Source: an uncultured Lachnospiraceae bacterium (GTDB taxonomy: Bacteria > Bacillota > Clostridia > Lachnospirales > Lachnospiraceae). From it: 64,000 nt of DNA. Made by a program: the position numbers and the translations under genes. Position 1 is the first letter of the stretch, and every line of letters begins with the position of its first letter. Positions 1-8,345 of the stretch are shown here, one piece after another. Location of the stretch: positions 22,905-86,904 of the forward strand of contig CAJTJY010000011.1 in the NCBI GenBank assembly GCA_910576975.1, written 5' to 3'. The notes beneath the pieces are model-generated. The model did no database searches. It was not told where the DNA came from and saw only the letters and a list, made by a program, of their open reading frames with translations.

Positions 1-738
1 ACAGAAGCAGACGCCATCATCAATGTGGGCGTCTCTGGTCCTGGAGTGGTAAAAAAGGCATTAGAGCAGGTGCGGGGCGAAAGCTTTGAAGTGTTATGTG
101 AAACCATTAAAAAGACAGCTTTTAAAATCACAAGGGTAGGACAGTTAGTAGCGCAGGAAGCAAGCCGCAAGATGGGAATTCCTTTTGGAATTATTGACTT
201 GTCATTGGCGCCGACTCCGGCAATCGGAGACTCTGTGGCGGAGATTTTGGAGGAAATCGGATTGGAATATGCGGGTGCGCCTGGAACAACGGCGGCTTTG
301 GCGCTTTTAAACGACCAGGTAAAGAAAGGGGGCATTATGGCTTCCTCATATGTGGGCGGCTTAAGCGGGGCGTTTATTCCGGTCAGCGAGGACCAGGGGA
401 TGATTGACGCAGTAGAGGCTGGAGCTTTGACTTTGGAAAAGCTGGAGGCTATGACCTGCGTGTGCTCCGTGGGTCTTGACATGATCGCTATTCCAGGAGA
501 TGTGAAAGCGTCTACAGTTTCAGGCATCATTGCCGATGAAATGGCAATCGGGATGATTAACCAGAAAACCACTGCAGTGCGACTGATTCCCGTGATTGGA
601 AAAGGAATTGGGGAAACGGTTGAATTTGGAGGTCTTTTGGGTCATGCCCCAGTGATGCGGGTCAATCCCTACGGATGCGAAGCGTTTATCAGCCGAAAAG
701 GGAGAATTCCGGCTCCGGTACACAGTTTTAAAAATTGA
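1..738 (+). CDS. PFL family protein (DUF711/UPF0210), C-terminal part
   Basis: The reading frame is open from the first base of the window, so the start lies upstream; about 245 residues are visible against roughly 450 for the family. The sequence has the glycine-rich, pyruvate-formate-lyase-like character of DUF711 proteins: an INVGVSGPGVV stretch near the beginning, LSLAPTPAIGDSVAEIL, GTTAALALLNDQVKKGG and a C-terminal NPYGCEAFISRKGRIPAP segment. The family often sits next to an ACT-domain protein, which would lie outside this window. The biochemical role of the family is not established and no glycyl radical activity can be claimed. The family call is confident; the function is unknown. 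Confidence 0.85.
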   Translation, partial: TEADAIINVGVSGPGVVKKALEQVRGESFEVLCETIKKTAFKITRVGQLVAQEASRKMGIPFGIIDLSLAPTPAIGDSVAEILEEIGLEYAGAPGTTAALALLNDQVKKGGIMASSYVGGLSGAFIPVSEDQGMIDAVEAGALTLEKLEAMTCVCSVGLDMIAIPGDVKASTVSGIIADEMAIGMINQKTTAVRLIPVIGKGIGETVEFGGLLGHAPVMRVNPYGCEAFISRKGRIPAPVHSFKN

Positions 739-749
739 TAATTAATAAA

Positions 750-778
750 TTGTGTAATGAAAGACAGTGTGTTATGAT
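750..778 (+). promoter_or_regulatory. Sigma-A type promoter for the charged membrane protein
   Basis: TTGTGT (750-755) and TATGAT (773-778) are separated by 17 bases, and a start codon with a strong ribosome site follows about 40 bases downstream. The match is good but not perfect. Confidence 0.5.
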
Positions 779-817
779 AGAAATACAGTATGAGAAAATG
801 TACCGGAGGTGAAACCT

Positions 818-2374
818 TTGAACGAGAGAGAAGATTACCTGGACAGATTGTTGCGGGGAATAGATGAGAATCCTGAGGATGGCGTTGCAGAGGATGATTT
901 TTTCGGGGAGCTGGATAGCGCTGTTTCCCAGGATACGGAGGATGACTTTCTTAAGGCATTTGAAGAGAGCAGATCTCAGTCCTCAGACATCTCACAGAGC
1001 GGTGCTCAGGACTTGGCTATGGAAGATGTCGACCAGATTGTAAGCAATGTTAAAAATGGCATGTTGGACAATCTGGATCAATTTGGAAGCCTGGATGACG
1101 GCAATGATTTGCCTATCGATGAATCTCTTCAGAATTATCAATCAGATGATGAAATGCTGGATGGAATCGGATCAGGATATGATGCCAATGATTCAGAGTA
1201 TGAAGTAAATACACTGGATGATGGAAGTCAGGAAAGTGATTATAGTCCTGGGGAACCAAATCAGGAATTTCTGGATATGCTTTCAGGAATTGGAGAGGAA
1301 GAATCAGCGCAATCACCGCTGGCGGAGGAATTGCCAATACAAGATGATTTTTCTCTGTCAGAGGATGAAAGTATTCTGGGAGAAGCAGATCAACCGTCCT
1401 TTTTGGAGGAGTCATTGGATTTTGAAGAGCCAGCTCCTGCAGAAAAACCGCAATCAGCGGTTGAAAATCTGGCAAAAGAGCTTGAAGGCCTTGGCCTTGA
1501 GTTAGAAGAAGAAGCCAAAGAACAGAAGAAAGAAAAGAAAGAGAAGAAACAGAAGAAAAAAGATGCTGGGACTGGAGAGTCAGGAGAAGAAAAGCAGGGA
1601 TTTTTCCAGAAATTTTCACAACTGCTGTTTGGCGGAGAAGAACTAGTAGAGCTTTCGGAGGAGGAAGCCAAGGAGCTCGATGAAAAAGAAAGCCAGGAAG
1701 CGGCGGCAAAAAAGCAGGAGAAAGAGCGCAAAGAGCAAGAAAAGAAGGAAAAGAAAGAGCAGAAAAAGCAGGAAAAAGCGGAGAAAAAGGCACAGAAAGA
1801 AAAAGCAAAACTGGAGAAGCCTAAAAAAGAGAAGAAGCCAAGAGTTATAGAGAAGACTAAGCCGCTGCCGAAAGTTCCGGTTTTTCTAATTATGCTGGTA
1901 GGACTTTCGTTAGTTGTCTTAATCATTCTGCTTTCTAGCCAGATTGGGTATAGCTTGAGTATTGCCAGAGCAAAGGAATATTATGAACAGGGGAACTATG
2001 TAGAGTCCTATTCGTGCTTCAATCAGGGAGAGAAAGTAAAGGAAGTGGACGAAGAGCTTTTCAACAAAGCAAGACTTACCGCATACTTACAGCAGCCCAT
2101 TAATAGCTATCAGGTGTACCAAAAACGAGAAATGTACGAAGAAGCTTTGAATGCCTTGATTATTGGCGTGGGAAGATATGATAAGAATGCCAGCGAGGCG
2201 GCGTCTACAGGAGCAGCGGTAGAGTATGACAAGATGCTGGAAAAAGTGAAAAAAGCATTGAAGAAGAAATATGGCATGACTTTAGAGCAGGCAAGAGAGC
2301 TGTATGCGATCCGTGACAAAGAGACGTATACGCTGGAGCTATACCAGGTGATAGAGAAACTTGGACTAAAATAG
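818..2374 (+). CDS. Unknown acidic/lysine-rich protein with one transmembrane helix and TPR-like C-terminus
   Basis: I do not recognise this protein. From the TTG at 818 it has about 518 residues. That start is preferred because GGAGGTG (805-811) lies 6-7 bases before it; a GTG at 809 would overlap this ribosome site. Residues 1-230 are very acidic and rich in D, E, S and Q, probably disordered. Roughly 230-345 is a lysine/glutamate coiled-coil-like stretch. A hydrophobic helix (VPVFLIMLVGLSLVVLIILL) follows near residue 350. The remaining 140 residues (YYEQGNYVESYSCFNQGEK and onward) look like helical TPR-type hairpins. The expected topology is a long charged cytoplasmic part, one membrane pass and an outer helical domain. 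It appears to be monocistronic. Confidence 0.75.
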   Translation: MNEREDYLDRLLRGIDENPEDGVAEDDFFGELDSAVSQDTEDDFLKAFEESRSQSSDISQSGAQDLAMEDVDQIVSNVKNGMLDNLDQFGSLDDGNDLPIDESLQNYQSDDEMLDGIGSGYDANDSEYEVNTLDDGSQESDYSPGEPNQEFLDMLSGIGEEESAQSPLAEELPIQDDFSLSEDESILGEADQPSFLEESLDFEEPAPAEKPQSAVENLAKELEGLGLELEEEAKEQKKEKKEKKQKKKDAGTGESGEEKQGFFQKFSQLLFGGEELVELSEEEAKELDEKESQEAAAKKQEKERKEQEKKEKKEQKKQEKAEKKAQKEKAKLEKPKKEKKPRVIEKTKPLPKVPVFLIMLVGLSLVVLIILLSSQIGYSLSIARAKEYYEQGNYVESYSCFNQGEKVKEVDEELFNKARLTAYLQQPINSYQVYQKREMYEEALNALIIGVGRYDKNASEAASTGAAVEYDKMLEKVKKALKKKYGMTLEQARELYAIRDKETYTLELYQVIEKLGLK

Positions 2375-2480
2375 GAGTCAGGAATTGGCATCATAGCGAT
2401 GATGGATTACGATGGCTATCGTTTTCTGGAAATCCAGTACATTCAAGGGTTTCAAGTTATAAGGAAGTAATCTCAGATTA

Positions 2481-2519
2481 GGCGGTATAGCCCCGATTAC
2501 AAGGGCTGTACCGTCTTTT
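2481..2519 (+). terminator. Probable intrinsic terminator
   Basis: GGCGGTATAGCCC (2481-2493) can pair with GGGCTGTACCGTC (2503-2515) allowing G-U pairs, and TTTT follows. It lies about 105 bases after the preceding stop codon and could terminate that transcript. Confidence 0.5.
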
Positions 2520-2608
2520 CGAGTTCCTATGCGCCTTGCCGCTTTGGTTGCGTGGCAGAAAGAAAATTGGCTGGATTTATGACCTGGATCATCCTTATGG
2601 AGATAAGA

Positions 2609-2675
2609 GTGAAAGAATTTGTTGATTCTTTCACAAACTACTTGTTTGTGCTGAAAAGCGCACAGAATGGAGGAA
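2609..2675 (+). repeat. Dispersed leader element, copy A (palindrome + hairpin + GGAGG)
   Basis: GTGAAAGAAT (2609-2618) and ATTCTTTCAC (2625-2634) form a 10-bp dyad. Next comes a small hairpin, TGTGC (2647-2651) with GCACA (2660-2664), then GAATGGAGG, which serves as ribosome site for the GTG at 2682 or the preceding codons. The same arrangement occurs before maeB, addA (twice) and nuoE, and partly before hsdR. Confidence 0.7.
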
Positions 2676-2681
2676 ATTATG

Positions 2682-3643
2682 TGAAATTTGATGTGAAGAA
2701 AGTACACCTGCTGAATGAGCAAGGCGGATATGAAGAGGCATACGCCATTGATTTTAATGTAATTTCTTCTGTGGTTAAAGTCGAAAAAATTATGGATCAT
2801 AGCGTGGAAGAAAGTCTTTCGCAGGAAGATATCGAGCTAATTGCGTTAGTAACGATGGCTGAGGCAGAAAGGGAATCTGAGTTCGGAAAGCGGCATCAAA
2901 GCCTATCTTAAAACCATGTATGTCACGATTGAGGAAAATTACCTGCCGTTTCAGCGAATGAACTGCGCATGGATAACCTGTTTCTTTTGGAGGACGGCAC
3001 TTATGCGATTGTGGATTATGAATCAATAGATAATGTGAAAAACCGTATAAAGTATATCAATTATATTTCCAGGATCGTGAAGCGTCTGTACGAGGATCAT
3101 GGAGAGATACCGAAAATACGCATGATTGTTATTTATACAGGTAATATAGTGGCTGCTAAATCCGGTTTTGATGTTGGGTGTATGTCTTTGCAAATGGAAC
3201 AGGTATTTGTAAATGATATTCCTGCGGAAGAAATATATCGCACCGTAAAGGATAAACTATTGCATGGCATGGGGCTTGCAGAGCAGGAGCTGATGCAGAT
3301 GATCATATTGCCTCTTGCTGGGAAAGATCAAACAGAGAGATAAAAATGGGTTCGGGATGTGGTTTTTCTTGCACAAAAGATGGAAGACGAGCAGAAACAG
3401 AAATTCGTGCTTGCCGGATTGTTGGTTGTTAGCGATAAATTTATTAAGAAAGAAGACGCAGAAGCGATAAGGAGGGATATCAGCATGACAAAAGTAGGAC
3501 GGATGATATTTGAAGATGGGCATAGGGAAGGAATCAAGGAAGGGAAGAAAGAAGAACGTATCGTTTCAATTACCAATCTGTTAAAGCTCAATATAGAAGA
3601 AGATGTCATATTGGGGATGTATTCGGAAACGGATCTGAAATAG
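2682..3643 (+). pseudogene. Rpn-like PD-(D/E)XK nuclease/transposase-family gene, broken by frameshifts
   Basis: Three successive reading frames together spell one protein of about 310 residues. The first begins VKFDVKKVHLLNEQ and stops at 2911. A short middle frame reads IKAYLKTMYVTIEENYLPFQ. The next frame (from about 2969) reads DNLFLLEDGTYAIVDYES and ends at 3343. A final frame from about 3350 gives FLAQKMEDEQKQKFVLAGLL through the DGHREGIKEGKKEE tail. The LEDGT-YAIVDYES core and the Lys/Glu-rich end resemble the Rpn recombination-promoting nuclease/putative transposase proteins common in Lachnospiraceae. At least three frame changes make this a dead gene rather than programmed frameshifting. 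It follows leader copy A directly. Confidence 0.7.
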
Positions 3644-3737
3644 GCAAAAGATCACATGTCAAAGTGAGGTAAGAATATGCAAAAAGCATCCTGGCATGAA
3701 GATGTGGTCGATTGCGAAAACGGAATAAAATGATAGC

Positions 3738-3903
3738 CTAGTGTACTGACACATTTATATCTGGCGAAACTCTGCAGAACGATTGTTCATCAGCAAGACG
3801 GAAGAAGGAGGCGATGCGGTGGCATCGTTGACTGATGACAACGCAGTCTGATGGGCAATCGGGCAAGGAGGTTTGCCTGAATATAAATGTGTCAGTACAC
3901 TAG
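3738..3903. mobile_element. 166-bp MITE-like element with perfect 23-bp inverted ends
   Basis: The left end (3738-3760) begins CTAGTGTACTGACACATT and the right end (3881-3903) is its exact reverse complement, finishing AATGTGTCAGTACACTAG. The roughly 120 bases between them contain no convincing reading frame. Perfect termini, small size and a position inside a strip of broken genes suggest a non-autonomous element or an IS relic. No clear target duplication is visible. An alternative is a large stem acting as a terminator. Confidence 0.6.
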
Positions 3904-3961
3904 TTTGCCTCAACAGACAGAATTGGGCTATTTTTTATGCTGATTTTAAAAGGTGAACCAG

Positions 3962-4243
3962 ATGGAAAAGAATTTACAATTGCAGTATTTCTTGCCAGCG
4001 GCAGGCACATTATATTTTACATTAGCCAGCATCTGGGAGCCGCCTTATGGAGAGCAAGTGGTAGGCACGATCACGGCAGTTGACACATTCTTTGGAGTCG
4101 TTCTGGGGATTAGCTCTTCACAGTACAATAAAATAGCTGACTCAAGATCACGGCGGCTGATTATAGAAAAGTATAGAAATGGCGCAGAAAGAGTGTGCAA
4201 GACATGCATGCTGCTTCTGCGCTGTTTTTTGATTCAGTACTAA
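3962..4243 (+). CDS. Phage holin-like protein (prophage remnant)
   Basis: The protein has about 93 residues from the ATG at 3962, served by AAAGGTG a few bases upstream. It contains FLPAAGTLYFTLASIWEPPYGEQVVGTITAVDTFFGVVLGISSSQYNK in overlapping segments: two hydrophobic helices separated by a short loop, then a basic tail. This matches the pattern of small phage holins (Dp-1-like family), which form pores that release endolysin. No endolysin or structural phage gene lies nearby, so it is probably an isolated leftover. The last 20 residues (CKTCMLLLRCFLIQY) look unlike a normal holin tail and may come from a frameshift. Confidence 0.55.
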   Translation: MEKNLQLQYFLPAAGTLYFTLASIWEPPYGEQVVGTITAVDTFFGVVLGISSSQYNKIADSRSRRLIIEKYRNGAERVCKTCMLLLRCFLIQY

Positions 4244-4340
4244 GTCTCTCCTACATTCTATTTTATTTTTCTTTCTTGTTTTTCCGTATTCAGGTTACGA
4301 TTGTGACAGGTATGATGATCGAGAATGGAGGTGATTTAAG

Positions 4341-4400
4341 ATGCAGTACAAACTTTTGCTTTCTATCACAGAGGCGTCCCGCTTATTTGGACAGATCTAA
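4341..4400 (+). pseudogene. Truncated Tn916-type excisionase remnant
   Basis: A good ribosome site (GGAGGTG) precedes ATG and the peptide MQYKLLLSITEASRLFGQI, then a stop. The ITEASRLFG segment is the beginning of the winged-helix fold of Tn916-family excisionases, which normally have 65-70 residues. With the integrase remnant just downstream it points to a collapsed integrative element. Confidence 0.45.
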
Positions 4401-4500
4401 TATCGACAAGGCGTCTTTGATGTGGTATAATGATAGACGCATTCGAGGCGCTTTCTAAGTGGAGGGCCAAGGATATGGCGAATAAGACAGCAAGTGATAA

Positions 4501-4800
4501 AAACAAGCCCGCAAGGAAGAAATTACGGCAAAATGGATTGTCCGCAGCCATGTAGAGGAATATTTGCAAAATTGCATCAAAAGGTATAATTTGGAACATC
4601 CGTCTTGTCCGATTCGTAAGTTTGAGCCTCATATATGCAGACACACATTTGCAACGAATATGCAGGGACTGCCGCCTAAAACATTGCAGTCTATTTTAGG
4701 ATATGGCGATATCAGCACGACCATGAACCACTATGTAGATGCGAAGCCCAATCAGCAGCAATTAGCAGAAATCAATGCGATAGCGGGCGCATTATCTTAA
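4501..4800 (+). pseudogene. Tyrosine recombinase (phage/Tn916-type integrase), C-terminal remnant
   Basis: The frame is open from about 4501 and ends at 4800. It carries the catalytic end of a tyrosine recombinase: FEPHICRHTFATNM (the H-x-x-R box), GLPPKTLQSILGYGDISTTMNHYVDA (second histidine/tryptophan position and the tyrosine nucleophile), then a short tail. The first 300 or so residues, with the arm-binding and core-binding domains, are missing. The preceding KEEITAKWIVRSHVEEYLQ appears to be joined from elsewhere. It cannot be active. The position just before hisH suggests an old integration near that locus. Confidence 0.7.
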
Positions 4801-4952
4801 TTCGTAAAAATTTTTCATACGAATTATTTACGAATTATCCTGCCAGACGAGATGTAACGATATGTAATGAAATGTAACAAAACAGGCATGACATTGCTGC
4901 AAAAAGTAGTGAAAAACAGCGAAAAACGGCTGTATACAGGAGAATAAAAGAT

Positions 4953-5567
4953 ATGATAGCAATCGTGGATTATGATGCGGGAAACTTGAAAAGCGTGCAG
5001 AAAGCATTGAAGCATCTCGGTCAGGAGAGCCAGATCACCAGAGAGCCTAGGGAGATTTTGGCGGCAGACAAAGTGATTCTTCCGGGAGTAGGAGCGTACG
5101 GCGAGGCGATGGAGCACTTAAAACGGTATGAGCTTGACAAGGTGATACAGGAAGTCGTGCAATGCCACAAGCCTTTTTTGGGCATCTGCCTGGGACAGCA
5201 GCTTTTATTTGCTGGCAGTGAGGAGAATGGCGGCGTCGAAGGGCTTCATATTTTGGAGGGCGAGATCGTAAGAATCCCAGATCAGCCAGGACTTAAAATT
5301 CCGCATATTGGCTGGAATTCTCTGAATTTACAGAACCAGGGAAGGCTTTTCGAGGGAATTTCCCAGGGGGCGTTTGTCTATTTTGTGCATTCTTTTTATC
5401 TGAAAGCGCAGGATGAAAGCATCGTCAGAGCATCGTCAGATTATGGCGTCAGGATTCATGCATCCGTAGAACAAGAGAATATATTTGCCTGTCAGTTCCA
5501 TCCAGAGAAAAGCAGCGCCATCGGGCTTAAGATACTTGATAATTTTGCAAAGGCAGGGGAGGGTTGA
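4953..5567 (+). CDS. hisH: Imidazole glycerol phosphate synthase, glutaminase subunit HisH
   Basis: HisH hydrolyses glutamine and channels ammonia to HisF in the fifth step of histidine synthesis. The 204-residue length is normal. It starts MIAIVDYDAGNLKSVQKAL, has the nucleophile loop GICLGQQLLF, and the His-Glu pair in CQFHPEKSSAIG. The start at 4953 has a GGAG ribosome site about 10 bases upstream. Its stop is four bases before the hisF start, so the two subunits are co-translated. No other his gene lies nearby, so the pathway genes are scattered in this genome. Upstream DNA is the integrase relic. Confidence 0.95.
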   Translation: MIAIVDYDAGNLKSVQKALKHLGQESQITREPREILAADKVILPGVGAYGEAMEHLKRYELDKVIQEVVQCHKPFLGICLGQQLLFAGSEENGGVEGLHILEGEIVRIPDQPGLKIPHIGWNSLNLQNQGRLFEGISQGAFVYFVHSFYLKAQDESIVRASSDYGVRIHASVEQENIFACQFHPEKSSAIGLKILDNFAKAGEG

Positions 5568-5571
5568 GAGC

Positions 5572-6330
5572 ATGTTTACGAAAAGAATTATTCCCTGTCT
5601 TGATGTGCATAATGGGCGCGTAGTAAAAGGGATCAATTTTGTGAATTTAAAAGATGCCGGGGATCCGGTGGCGGTAGCGGAGGCTTATGACAAGGCTGGA
5701 GCTGACGAGGTGGTATTTTTAGATATTACCGCTTCCTCAGACGACCGAAGCACTGTGGCAGACATGGTGCGGCGAGTGGCGGAGAAAGTGTTTATCCCGT
5801 TTACCGTGGGCGGCGGCATTCGTACCGTGGAAGACTTTCGGACGCTGCTTCGGGAAGGCGCCGATAAGATCTCTATCAATTCTTCGGCAATCAATACCCC
5901 AAAGCTTATTGGCAATGCTGCAGACAAATTTGGCAGTCAGTGCGTGGTGGTTGCAATTGACGCTAAGCGAAGAGAGGACGGCGGTTGGAATGTCTATAAA
6001 AACGGCGGCAGGATTGATACCGGGCTCGATGCTTTGGAATGGGCGGCAAAGGCTGAGCGCATGGGCGCAGGAGAGATTTTGCTGACAAGCATGGATTGTG
6101 ACGGGACCAAGTCCGGCTATGATCTCGAACTCACCCAGGCCGTTGCTAATCAGGTTTCCATACCTGTGATTGCATCTGGAGGCGCTGGGACGGAAGAACA
6201 TTTTTATGAAGCGCTGACAACCGGAGGCGCCGATGCAGCTTTGGCGGCTTCGCTGTTTCATTATAAGGAATTGGAAATTTTACAAGTGAAAAAATACTTG
6301 GCGCAGAGAGACGTGCCAGTACGGTTATAG
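5572..6330 (+). CDS. hisF: Imidazole glycerol phosphate synthase, cyclase subunit HisF
   Basis: HisF is a (beta/alpha)8 barrel that uses ammonia from HisH to form imidazole glycerol phosphate and AICAR. The 252-residue protein begins MFTKRIIPCLDVHNGRVVKG, with the first catalytic aspartate in CLDV. Phosphate-binding loops are visible as FTVGGGIRTVEDF and IASGGAGTEEHF, and the second half-barrel carries the aspartate in LTSMDCDGTKSGYD. ATG at 5572 follows GGGAGG. A longer frame overlaps hisH but the family start is clearly here. Ung follows 17 bases downstream. Confidence 0.95.
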   Translation: MFTKRIIPCLDVHNGRVVKGINFVNLKDAGDPVAVAEAYDKAGADEVVFLDITASSDDRSTVADMVRRVAEKVFIPFTVGGGIRTVEDFRTLLREGADKISINSSAINTPKLIGNAADKFGSQCVVVAIDAKRREDGGWNVYKNGGRIDTGLDALEWAAKAERMGAGEILLTSMDCDGTKSGYDLELTQAVANQVSIPVIASGGAGTEEHFYEALTTGGADAALAASLFHYKELEILQVKKYLAQRDVPVRL

Positions 6331-6347
6331 AAAGAGAGGATATTTGC

Positions 6348-7028
6348 ATGGGAATGTTGCAGAATGATTGGGTGGATGCGATTGGAGATGAGTTTAAGAA
6401 GCCTTATTACAAGAACCTTTATCAATTTGTAAAGCAAGAATATAGCACCAAAGTGGTCTATCCTCCGGCGGATGAAATTTTTAACGCCATGCATTTGACC
6501 CCTTTAAGTCAGGTGAAAGTGTTGATTTTGGGACAGGATCCTTATCACAATCAGGGGCAGGCGCATGGGCTTTGCTTTTCTGTCAGACCGGAAGTGGATA
6601 TTCCTCCATCATTAGTGAATATTTATAAAGAGCTTCAGGAAGACCTGGGGTGTTACATACCTGATAATGGTTATCTTGTCAAATGGGCGCAGCAAGGGGT
6701 GTTGATGCTGAACACTGTGTTGACGGTCCGGGCGCATCAGGCGTTTTCACATCAAGGCCAGGGCTGGGAGCAGTTTACAGATGCGATTATCAATGCTGTC
6801 AATGCACAGGACCGCCCGATTGTCTATATGCTGTGGGGAAAGCCTGCGCAGAGCAAAAGCACTATGCTGAATAATCCAAAGCATTTGATTTTAAAGGCGC
6901 CTCATCCAAGTCCTTTGTCTGCATTCCGGGGATTTTTTGGCTGTAAGCATTTTAGTCAGGCAAATGATTTTTTGGAAACGAATGGCGTGCAGCCTATTGA
7001 CTGGCAGATTGAAAATGTGGTAAACTGA
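6348..7028 (+). CDS. ung: Uracil-DNA glycosylase
   Basis: Ung removes uracil from DNA and starts base excision repair. The 226 residues are typical of family 1. The water-activating motif GQDPYHNQGQAHGLCFS is present, as are SLVNIYKEL, WAQQGVLMLNTVLTV, the uracil-recognition asparagine region YMLWGKPAQ and the DNA-intercalation loop HPSPLSAFRGFFG. ATG at 6348 has AGAGAGGA upstream. It lies 17 bases after hisF and may share that transcript. Confidence 0.95.
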   Translation: MGMLQNDWVDAIGDEFKKPYYKNLYQFVKQEYSTKVVYPPADEIFNAMHLTPLSQVKVLILGQDPYHNQGQAHGLCFSVRPEVDIPPSLVNIYKELQEDLGCYIPDNGYLVKWAQQGVLMLNTVLTVRAHQAFSHQGQGWEQFTDAIINAVNAQDRPIVYMLWGKPAQSKSTMLNNPKHLILKAPHPSPLSAFRGFFGCKHFSQANDFLETNGVQPIDWQIENVVN

Positions 7029-7123
7029 TAAGAAAGAGGAGTTTTGATCTCCGATGTAATTAGGAAGCGTATAACCATGATTCAAGGACAAGGATGTCGA
7101 TTATAATCAAAGGAGTGGAGGTT

Positions 7124-7343
7124 ATGGCATTTTCCGGAGTAAATGATTCAAGCACGATCCATAAATTGTTTTCAGATTTGAACTCCGGCTCCCGAGACAG
7201 TTCCGCAGACAACAGCATTTTTGACAGATTATGCTTCCAAAATTGATGGTCAGGCGCAGAACGAAGCAGTCAAAGACAGCACCTATGCAAAAAGCGGTTC
7301 ATATTATTATAATTATGGGAGTAATTATAGCGGTTTTATCTAG
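7124..7343 (+). pseudogene. Small low-complexity surface-type peptide gene, frameshifted
   Basis: After a strong ribosome site (GGAGTGGAGG) the frame reads MAFSGVNDSSTIHKLFSDL with a Ser/Asp-rich stretch and stops at 7246. The adjacent frame continues as LTDYASKIDGQAQNEAVKD and finishes GSYYYNYGSNYSGFI before the stop at 7341-7343. The Ser-rich start and the D-Y-A-S-I/K...SGSYY ending resemble small Lachnospiraceae proteins of unknown function. One frameshift near 7225 separates the halves. A terminator follows directly, so this was a complete short transcription unit. Confidence 0.5.
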
Positions 7344-7359
7344 GGGGGGATGAAACAGA

Positions 7360-7396
7360 GTCGGGAAGCAGGTGTACGGCTGCTTCCCGGCTTTTG
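7360..7396 (+). terminator. Intrinsic terminator
   Basis: The stem GTCGGGAAGCAG (7360-7371) pairs with CTGCTTCCCGGC (7380-7391), with an 8-base loop and TTTTGTGTT following. This is a strong rho-independent terminator for the short gene before it. Confidence 0.85.
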
Positions 7397-7489
7397 TGTT
7401 GTCGTATGGGGATTCTTTGAATTTCCAGAACATATTGTAAAGGGGAGGAATGTGCCGCATTGCTGAATTTACCAGACAGGAGGCGGGAG

Positions 7490-8320
7490 ATGGGCAGTTT
7501 TTTTGACAGGGTGCCAAGACGGCTATATCAGGAAAAAGAGTCAGATACTGTGAAAGAAAGGATACATAGCAAGGTGCAAAAAGAGGATTTTTTACTGGGA
7601 CAGATTGATGAATTTAAGGAAAAGGCGAAGCAGCTCCAAAACATGGTGTCTTTGAAGGAGGCCAGGGTAGCGGAACTTCAGGCAACTTTGGAAGAGCGGG
7701 AGGAAAAGGCGAAGAAGCTTCAAAACGTCCTTGATGGACATAGGCAGGAAGCAGATCAATTGATAAAGGCCGTGCAGGATCAAATTAATGCGTTAATTCT
7801 TCAAGTCAACCAACAGCTAAAAGTAATGGATGAGACAGTTAGCAGTGAGATTGACACACTGGATGAACGAATTTCAGAGCATGTGACGGAAATGAACAAC
7901 AATTCCAGACAGGAAATGGCAGAGTTGCAGAAGCAGATGGAGAAGTTTACATGGGCTTGTGAAAAGAAGATCGAAGAGCGGTCCAATGTGATCGAGACCG
8001 ATCTTAAGGCGCTGACTGCTCAGATGGAAGAATTGTCCGCAAAAGTGGATCAAGTGGCGGAGACAGTGAAAGGTCAGGATTCACAGCAACTGGAGACCTT
8101 GAAAGCGGAATTATCAGAGAAAATTCACAGCGAGAATGTCAAATGTTATCGTAACGTCCAAACGTTGGTGGAGGAGCTGGAGCAAAAGATTGAGCATTCG
8201 CAGCAGGAGACCAACAACATGCGGGTAATGAAAGGTTGCTTTGGAGGAGTTATTTTACTGTCAATTGTAAATATTGCAGGAGTGGTTGCGATACTTACCC
8301 ATCTTTTTGGATATATCTAG
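7490..8320 (+). CDS. Unknown coiled-coil protein with C-terminal membrane anchor
   Basis: I do not recognise a named family. From the ATG at 7490 the protein has 276 residues; this start has GACAGGAGGCGGG just before it, whereas the alternative TTG at 7460 is poorly placed. Residues about 20-245 are an almost continuous heptad-rich coiled coil with K/E/Q composition (FKEKAKQLQNMVSLKEARVA and similar). The last 30 residues form a hydrophobic helix (GGVILLSIVNIAGVVAILTHLFG), so the protein is probably tail-anchored with the coiled coil in the cytoplasm. Only two cysteines are present. The next gene follows after 25 bases. Confidence 0.75.
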   Translation: MGSFFDRVPRRLYQEKESDTVKERIHSKVQKEDFLLGQIDEFKEKAKQLQNMVSLKEARVAELQATLEEREEKAKKLQNVLDGHRQEADQLIKAVQDQINALILQVNQQLKVMDETVSSEIDTLDERISEHVTEMNNNSRQEMAELQKQMEKFTWACEKKIEERSNVIETDLKALTAQMEELSAKVDQVAETVKGQDSQQLETLKAELSEKIHSENVKCYRNVQTLVEELEQKIEHSQQETNNMRVMKGCFGGVILLSIVNIAGVVAILTHLFGYI

Positions 8321-8345
8321 GCATTTGTAAAAGCAGGGCGGGACG

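Noticed and set aside
1390..1926. Long minus-strand frame rich in Ser and Phe
   Set aside because: It is the antisense of the lysine/glutamate-rich coil of the 818-2374 gene; low complexity, no ribosome site.
2682..3643. Programmed frameshifting in the Rpn-like gene
   Set aside because: At least three frame changes with no slippery heptamer or typical stimulator seen; decay is simpler.
4195..4458. 87-codon plus-strand frame
   Set aside because: It runs across the end of the holin remnant and the excisionase remnant in a frame without sensible composition.
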